The notes beneath the pieces were generated by a model, which saw only the letters and a program-made list of their open reading frames with translations, had not been told where the DNA came from and did no database searches. Of a stretch of DNA of 20,208 bases, positions 15,880 through 20,208 are shown in pieces. The stretch's first letter is position 1; each line of letters starts with the position of its first letter. The stretch covers positions 1 to 20,208 of the forward strand of contig JAHXHT010000013.1 of the NCBI GenBank assembly GCA_025656435.1, written 5' to 3'. Source of the stretch: Candidatus Thiodiazotropha sp. (ex Gloverina cf. vestifex) (GTDB lineage Bacteria > Pseudomonadota > Gammaproteobacteria > Chromatiales > Chromatiaceae). The translations under genes were made by a program, and so were the position numbers.

Positions 15880-17394
15880 ATGGTGATAGAGCAAATCCAC
15901 TGGTCGGCACAGATCAGCTATCCGATTCTGACGTTTTTACAGTTGCTGCCGATCGCAACGGTCGTTCTGCTGTGGATTTTGCGTCATACGCGATTGATGG
16001 TACCCGTAGGTATTGTCGCTGCAGTCCTGGAACTTCTGTTAAGCATTGACCTGTGGCGGCATTACGATGCCACACACAGTGGCATGCAGTTCAGTGAATC
16101 GCTGTTGGTTTTTGATTATCTGCACTACCACTCTGGTGTCGACGGTGTGTCTGTGGTGTTTGTACTCCTCACCGGATTGCTGACGCTGCTGGTCGCCCTC
16201 TACGGTGTTGTCAGGGAACTGAAGCCATTCAACCGGCTTTATATGATCGCCTTTTTGGTACAGGCCACCCTGATGGCCCAGTTTGTGACACTAAACCTGC
16301 TCTGGTTCGTGTTGCTCTCAGCCTTGCAAGTGGGCCTGATCGGATATCTGCTCTGGCGTTGGGGCAATTCTCCTGAAAAGGATCTGGCCTTACGACGCTT
16401 CTATCAGTTCATGGGTGTGAGTCTATTACTACTCGTGGCGGGCACTGTCGTTGTCGGGTGGAGTTACTCAGACAGTCATACGGGCACCTGGAGCTTCGAT
16501 CTCATACAACTCGCCCAGACACCGGTTTCCGAGACCTTTCGAACCGTCGCCTTTTTTCTGCTTTTTTACGGCCTGGCGATTCGAACCCCGTTGTTTCCGT
16601 TTCACGGCTGGCTGCCGATGATTGCGGAACATGGCAATGTGGCGGTCGCTCCCACCTTTCTGCTCGGACTCAAGATAGGTATCTACGGCCTACTGAGATT
16701 TGTCCTGCCCATATTACCGACGGCGGTCAGTGAGTGGCATAACTATGTGGTCGCATTCGCCCTAACTGGCATTTTCTACGCCGCCTTTCTTGCCATGATG
16801 CAGGACAACCTGCGCAGGTTACTTGCCTACGCAGTGATCTCCCATACCGGCATCCTGGTGCTGGGTATCTTCAGTCTCGAGCATGCCGCCTTTATGGGCA
16901 GCGTTATTCTCTCCGCAACCTTCGGGCTGGCGGTGGCGGCGCTGATGTTTACCACAGGTCTGCTCTACCGCCGTACCTATACGACACTGCTGCATAGCCT
17001 GGGTGGTCTATTCGACACGCTGCCATTTCTCGGCATTACATTTCTGATTGGTGGCCTAGCTATCGTCGGCATGCCCGGTACACCCGGTTTCGATGCGGTG
17101 CATCTGATTCTGGAGTCCGCCATTCATCGCTTTGGTGCACTGGTTACCATCGCCGCTGCACTCGGTAATGTGGTTGCAGCCGGTTTTCTGCTCTGGGCCT
17201 TCCAGCGGGCATTTTTGTCACCCCGTCCGGCGGGTGTCAGGCCTTTTCAGGCTATACCGGTCTCCCGTGCAGAACTATTTGTTCTCAGTGCGCTGCTATT
17301 GGTACTCCTTGGTGCCGGCCTCTATATAGAGCCTTGGCTGACATTGGTGGATAAGCCACTCTCGGCGCTGAGTGCGCTCTACTCCTCACACTGA
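15880..17394 (+). CDS. NuoM-like subunit (b) with degenerate proton-channel residues
   Basis: A 504-residue multi-pass Proton_antipo_M paralogue, clearly homologous to subunits a and c (shared TPLFPFHGWLP, GLKIGIYGLLR, LAYAVISHTGI and MPGTPGF). Aligned with subunit a, the TM5 glutamate is replaced by Leu147 (LLWFVLLSALQVG), the TM7 lysine by Arg235 (AIRTPLFPF), the next lysine is kept (Lys265), the later lysine is Arg312, the TM11 histidine is Phe348, and the TM12 glutamate is Val408 (GTPGFDAVHLI). Proton pumping through this subunit is therefore doubtful; it may be structural or an adapter. It starts 10 bp after dabB and ends 12 bp before subunit c. The frame is intact over the whole family length, so selection has kept it. 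Confidence 0.87.
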   Translation: MVIEQIHWSAQISYPILTFLQLLPIATVVLLWILRHTRLMVPVGIVAAVLELLLSIDLWRHYDATHSGMQFSESLLVFDYLHYHSGVDGVSVVFVLLTGLLTLLVALYGVVRELKPFNRLYMIAFLVQATLMAQFVTLNLLWFVLLSALQVGLIGYLLWRWGNSPEKDLALRRFYQFMGVSLLLLVAGTVVVGWSYSDSHTGTWSFDLIQLAQTPVSETFRTVAFFLLFYGLAIRTPLFPFHGWLPMIAEHGNVAVAPTFLLGLKIGIYGLLRFVLPILPTAVSEWHNYVVAFALTGIFYAAFLAMMQDNLRRLLAYAVISHTGILVLGIFSLEHAAFMGSVILSATFGLAVAALMFTTGLLYRRTYTTLLHSLGGLFDTLPFLGITFLIGGLAIVGMPGTPGFDAVHLILESAIHRFGALVTIAAALGNVVAAGFLLWAFQRAFLSPRPAGVRPFQAIPVSRAELFVLSALLLVLLGAGLYIEPWLTLVDKPLSALSALYSSH

Positions 17395-17406
17395 GACAGC
17401 GGAACG

Positions 17407-18909
17407 ATGGCAAATTTACAAGACATGACCCACCTGCCAGTACTCTCAACACTCCTGTTGTTACCGCTATTGGGCGCTGTCCTGATCTGGCTGCTACCAC
17501 AAGTAAAGACACGAACAATCGCGCTGATCACACTCATCACAGCGCTGCTCCCCGCACTCACCGCGGTAATCGGGCTGGATACCGGAAATGCGGGATTTCA
17601 GTTTACTGAACAGTACCCCTGGATACCGACACTGGACGCCCACTTCAGATTCGGCGTGGATGGTATCTCCGCCCCATTCCTGCCGCTGACCCTCTTGCTA
17701 TTCATCGGTGTGATATTGGCCTCCTGGACCAGCATCCAGTCTATGCCCAGAGCCTACTACACCCTGCTGATGCTATTTACATCCGCTACGCTAGGCGTCT
17801 TCATGACTATTGATGCGCTGGCATTCTTCCTGTTCTGGGAATTGACGCTAATACCACTCTACTTTCTGATTAGCTTATGGGGTATAGGACCGCATCGCCG
17901 CTATGCGGCCACCAAGTACACCCTGTTTATGCTAGCCGGCGGAATCCCCCTGCTGCTTGCCATCGCCTTTCTCGCCTTTAATCATGCTGAGGTCATGGGT
18001 GCAACGCCACCAGCCGGTCTCTCTTTTGATTATCAGACACTATTGGATACCCCACTTTCCGGGGGTCTGGAGATCATCGTATTTCTATTTCTGCTGATCG
18101 GGTTTGCCGTTAAAACGCCCTTATTTCCCTTTCATACCTGGCTGCCCATCGTCGCTCTCGAAGGACCGGCACCTGTTGCCGCCTTGCTGGTTGGACTCAA
18201 ACTCGGCGCCTATGGCCTGATTCGCTTCGCGGTACCCTTGGCACCTACTGCGGCACAGGAGCTGCATTGGCTGCTTGCCGGACTTGGTGTGATCGGTGTC
18301 CTTTATGGCGCATTGGCGGCATTCAGCCAGACCAATCTTCGCCGTATGCTGGCCTACTCATCCATGAGTCATGTGGGACTGGTGGTGCTCGGCATTGCTT
18401 CATTCAGTCAACAGGGACTGCAGGGCGCTGTTTTTCAGTTATTGAATTTCGTGATCATCGCCGGCGGACTGTTCCTGCTGACCGGATACCTGCAGCATCG
18501 TCTGGGGTCCACTGACCTGATCCATCTCGGTGGCGCGGCACAGAGCATGCCGCTGCTGGCTGCATTTTTCATGTTCTTGGGACTGGCATCACTCGGCATT
18601 CCCGGCACCAGCGGCTTTCCTGCCGAGTTTCTCATCCTGTTCAGTGCACTGCAGACCCATACTGGTGCCGGATTGGCGGCACTGGCCGGCATGATTATCG
18701 GTGCCGGTTATCTGCTGAACAGTTATCGCCAGAGCTTTTATGGTCCTACGACCCAAGGCCAGGTACGGACTGCACAGGATCTGCGTCCGCGGGAGCTGGC
18801 GACCATGCTGGTTTTCTCTTCAATTGTCTTGTTGTTCGGTCTGTTTCCCGGACTGTTGCTCGACCTGACGAGTACCACAGTCTCTATGTGGCTCACACGC
18901 GTTAACTAG
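17407..18909 (+). CDS. NuoM-like proton-translocating subunit (c), DAC-associated
   Basis: A 500-residue multi-pass Proton_antipo_M protein. It keeps Glu145 in FFLFWELTLIPLYFLI, Lys236 in FAVKTPLFPFHTWLP, Lys265 in GLKLGAYGLIR and Glu407 in GTSGFPAEFLI. The lysine found as Lys298 in subunit a is Arg312 (NLRRMLAYSSMSHVG), and the TM11 histidine is Asn347. The channel could still work. The start at ATG 17407 has a GGA only three bases ahead; ATG 17425 is possible but has no better ribosome binding site. It is the last gene of the co-directional run, 12 bp after subunit b, and converges on the carbonic-anhydrase-like gene with a 3-bp gap, so there is no room for a terminator between them. Confidence 0.88.
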   Translation: MANLQDMTHLPVLSTLLLLPLLGAVLIWLLPQVKTRTIALITLITALLPALTAVIGLDTGNAGFQFTEQYPWIPTLDAHFRFGVDGISAPFLPLTLLLFIGVILASWTSIQSMPRAYYTLLMLFTSATLGVFMTIDALAFFLFWELTLIPLYFLISLWGIGPHRRYAATKYTLFMLAGGIPLLLAIAFLAFNHAEVMGATPPAGLSFDYQTLLDTPLSGGLEIIVFLFLLIGFAVKTPLFPFHTWLPIVALEGPAPVAALLVGLKLGAYGLIRFAVPLAPTAAQELHWLLAGLGVIGVLYGALAAFSQTNLRRMLAYSSMSHVGLVVLGIASFSQQGLQGAVFQLLNFVIIAGGLFLLTGYLQHRLGSTDLIHLGGAAQSMPLLAAFFMFLGLASLGIPGTSGFPAEFLILFSALQTHTGAGLAALAGMIIGAGYLLNSYRQSFYGPTTQGQVRTAQDLRPRELATMLVFSSIVLLFGLFPGLLLDLTSTTVSMWLTRVN

Positions 18910-18912
18910 GTC

Positions 18913-19974
18913 CTAAGCCTCTTGCAGAACCTCCAATGCCCGTGAATGCCAGTTGAGTACAGCGGTTTTCACGAACATCTTTTTCGCTAAATCAGGGTAG
19001 GCAGTACGAATCTGCTCAGCAGCAAAGTCGCATAGGAATTCTGACTTCAACTCTGCCCGTGCCCGATCCACACCCACTTCCTGATAAGGCACCGAAGCTA
19101 GCAGAAGAAATCCGTCATCGGGTATACGCCCGGCGCTCATGTTACTTTCGATAATCCCCGCCGCTTTGTGGATCGGCTCACCGAGACTTGGGCTGTATGG
19201 ACCGATAATCAATGCCAGGTTAGGCATATGCAGGAAATCGAAACCTCGCCCTACACAAATCATCCATTCACGATGTACGTTGTCGAGCTGGCGGGCCATC
19301 CGTCGCGCTTCCTCGATATGATCGAGGTTGCCTGAGATCAGGGGTAAGAGATCCAGGCGCATCTGCACACTCATGTCCGGGAACAGTCTTTCCAGGCGCG
19401 GCAGCAAAATATCGCGATCACTCGAACTCAACGTAGACATGTCCAACTGTTCACCGTTGGTGCCATGCAATATTAGGGCATCCTCGTCCGTCTCAAAACC
19501 GCAGACTACCGGATAGACCGTACTGTGGCCTTGGCCAAAGACCTGTTCTACCTGTCGCTTGATCTGATAGGTATGCGCTTTCGCTGCCTCAGTGTCGTAG
19601 TTGAAACCGGCACAACCCCGCTGAGGATCGCCTTTGGAAAAATGGTAAGTGATGAGGAACATCGATCGACGCCCCTCAGAGACAATGTTCTGCAGATAGT
19701 TGGAGAGGACCTCTCCCAAATGGGGCCAACCCAGGTTGAACATACCGCCTAAATTACGGAATGGCTGAATAATGCCTTGTGGGGTATTCGTGGCGACCGG
19801 TATGTTGATACGGCCATCCATACATTTCAGCACCGCAATCGAGGTGGGGTATTCGGCCAGATAGCGGGTACGCGCAAGCCAGTTATCGGGGCTACTATAA
19901 ATCGTCGAGTGGCGACTGGCATGCTCCAGCAACCATTCAATCCGGTCTTCTATGGGTTTACTGTGTATATCCAT
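18913..19974 (-). CDS. Carbonic-anhydrase-like zinc protein related to carboxysomal CsoSCA
   Basis: A 353-residue soluble protein with a beta-carbonic-anhydrase-type metal site: C51-x-D53-x-R55 in KCMDGRIN, FRNLGG (compare RNAG in beta-CAs), then H111 and C121 in HFSKGDPQRGCAGF. The wide His-Cys spacing (10) matches the carboxysome shell enzyme CsoSCA better than ordinary beta-CAs (HxxC), and Cys-to-His is about 60 residues. CsoSCA has roughly 140 residues before its catalytic domain; here only about 45 precede the first Cys, so the shell/Rubisco-binding part is absent. The C-terminal half may be the second, degenerate beta-CA lobe. ATG 19974 is preferred over GTG 19980 because AGAAGG lies 5 bp before it. 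No signal peptide is visible, so it is probably cytoplasmic. Activity is inferred only from residues. Confidence 0.72.
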   Translation of the reverse strand: MDIHSKPIEDRIEWLLEHASRHSTIYSSPDNWLARTRYLAEYPTSIAVLKCMDGRINIPVATNTPQGIIQPFRNLGGMFNLGWPHLGEVLSNYLQNIVSEGRRSMFLITYHFSKGDPQRGCAGFNYDTEAAKAHTYQIKRQVEQVFGQGHSTVYPVVCGFETDEDALILHGTNGEQLDMSTLSSSDRDILLPRLERLFPDMSVQMRLDLLPLISGNLDHIEEARRMARQLDNVHREWMICVGRGFDFLHMPNLALIIGPYSPSLGEPIHKAAGIIESNMSAGRIPDDGFLLLASVPYQEVGVDRARAELKSEFLCDFAAEQIRTAYPDLAKKMFVKTAVLNWHSRALEVLQEA

Positions 19975-19979
19975 GGTCA

Positions 19980-19985
19980 CCTTCT
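19980..19985 (-). promoter_or_regulatory. Ribosome binding site deciding the CsoSCA-like start
   Basis: On the minus strand AGAAGG is followed by five bases and then ATG 19974. The in-frame GTG at 19980 overlaps this motif and could not use it, so ATG 19974 is the better start. Confidence 0.5.
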
Positions 19986-20123
19986 GTGATTACTGTACTG
20001 GAACTTGCCGGAACTCATGCATAGTGTCAATCATCCCCTGCCTAGCACATGCGTATTCTCAATCAAATTAAAAAGACTCTAACTCGGAGCATGTATAGGG
20101 ACTCCAGTGTATTCCCACACTAA

Positions 20124-20208
20124 GGAAGCTCTGAACGAATCGTTTGTCAGCGAACGTTTCCTCTCGCTTGCTTCAAAACTGCCATGAGCGAAGAAAAACA
20201 GTGCATTT
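20124..20208. other. Possible edge of a second mobile element, truncated by window end
   Basis: GGAAGCTCTGAAC (20124-20136) matches the terminal sequence of the inverted-repeat element at 7171-7334: its right end reads GGAAGCACTGAAC on the complement and its left end contains AGCTCTGAAC. Downstream, an ATG at 20184 begins MSEEKQCI and runs off the window, without a Shine-Dalgarno. This may be the end of a related insertion sequence or MITE, but too little is visible to decide. The adjoining 19986-20123 holds no recognisable gene. Confidence 0.3.

Noticed and set aside
9523..18909. Part of a respiratory complex I (nuo) operon
   Set aside because: Three NuoM-like and one NuoL-like genes but no NuoA-K, NADH-module or iron-sulfur subunit genes, and dabA with intact zinc-site residues sits in the middle.
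20002..20030. Minus-strand TTGACA (20030-20025) as promoter of the CsoSCA-like gene
   Set aside because: The hexamer is perfect, but at 17 bp the -10 would be CAAGTT; too weak to list as a promoter.

Overview
The window looks like chromosomal DNA of an autotrophic gammaproteobacterium, most likely a sulfur-oxidising chemolithoautotroph (Chromatiales / Sedimenticola / Thiodiazotropha-like). This is an inference from gene content and protein style; no taxonomic marker gene is present. Gene density is high, and no tRNA, rRNA or CRISPR array was seen.

Left part (1-7171). The left edge holds the C-terminal membrane half of a large spermidine-synthase-like membrane protein. Its upstream reading frame is shifted, so it looks broken. 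After a gene-poor stretch comes a three-gene, translationally coupled efflux operon: a CecR/TetR-type repressor, a periplasmic adaptor and an RND pump. A recognisable sigma-70 promoter precedes it, overlapped by two near-identical palindromes that are probably the repressor's own operators. An orphan phnN-like kinase gene follows, and a roughly 164-bp inverted-repeat element (MITE-like) starts at its stop codon.

Right part (about 7.7-20 kb). Six co-directional genes encode a SulP anion transporter, a NuoM-like antiporter subunit (a), a long-form DabA (DUF2309 zinc protein), a NuoL-like DabB, and two more NuoM-like subunits (b and c). A convergent gene, 3 bp beyond the last of these, encodes a beta-type carbonic-anhydrase-like protein with the zinc-site spacing of carboxysomal CsoSCA but without its N-terminal domain. 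DabA keeps the expected C572/D574/H766/C781 set. The cluster therefore looks like an expanded DAC (DabAB, MpsAB-type) energy-coupled CO2-hydrating system for inorganic carbon accumulation. It has four antiporter-like membrane subunits instead of the usual one, plus a possible bicarbonate/sulfate transporter and a carbonic-anhydrase-like partner.

The most interesting points are these. The extra NuoM-like subunits are graded: a keeps all proton-channel residues, c keeps most, and b has lost nearly all of them. DabB carries an unusual C-terminal extension of about 115 residues ending in a membrane helix, reminiscent of the NuoL lateral helix plus last TM. Together they suggest a complex-I-like multi-subunit membrane arm driving CO2 hydration. 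The right edge carries a 13-bp motif resembling the end of the inverted-repeat element at 7171-7334, possibly the start of a related mobile element.
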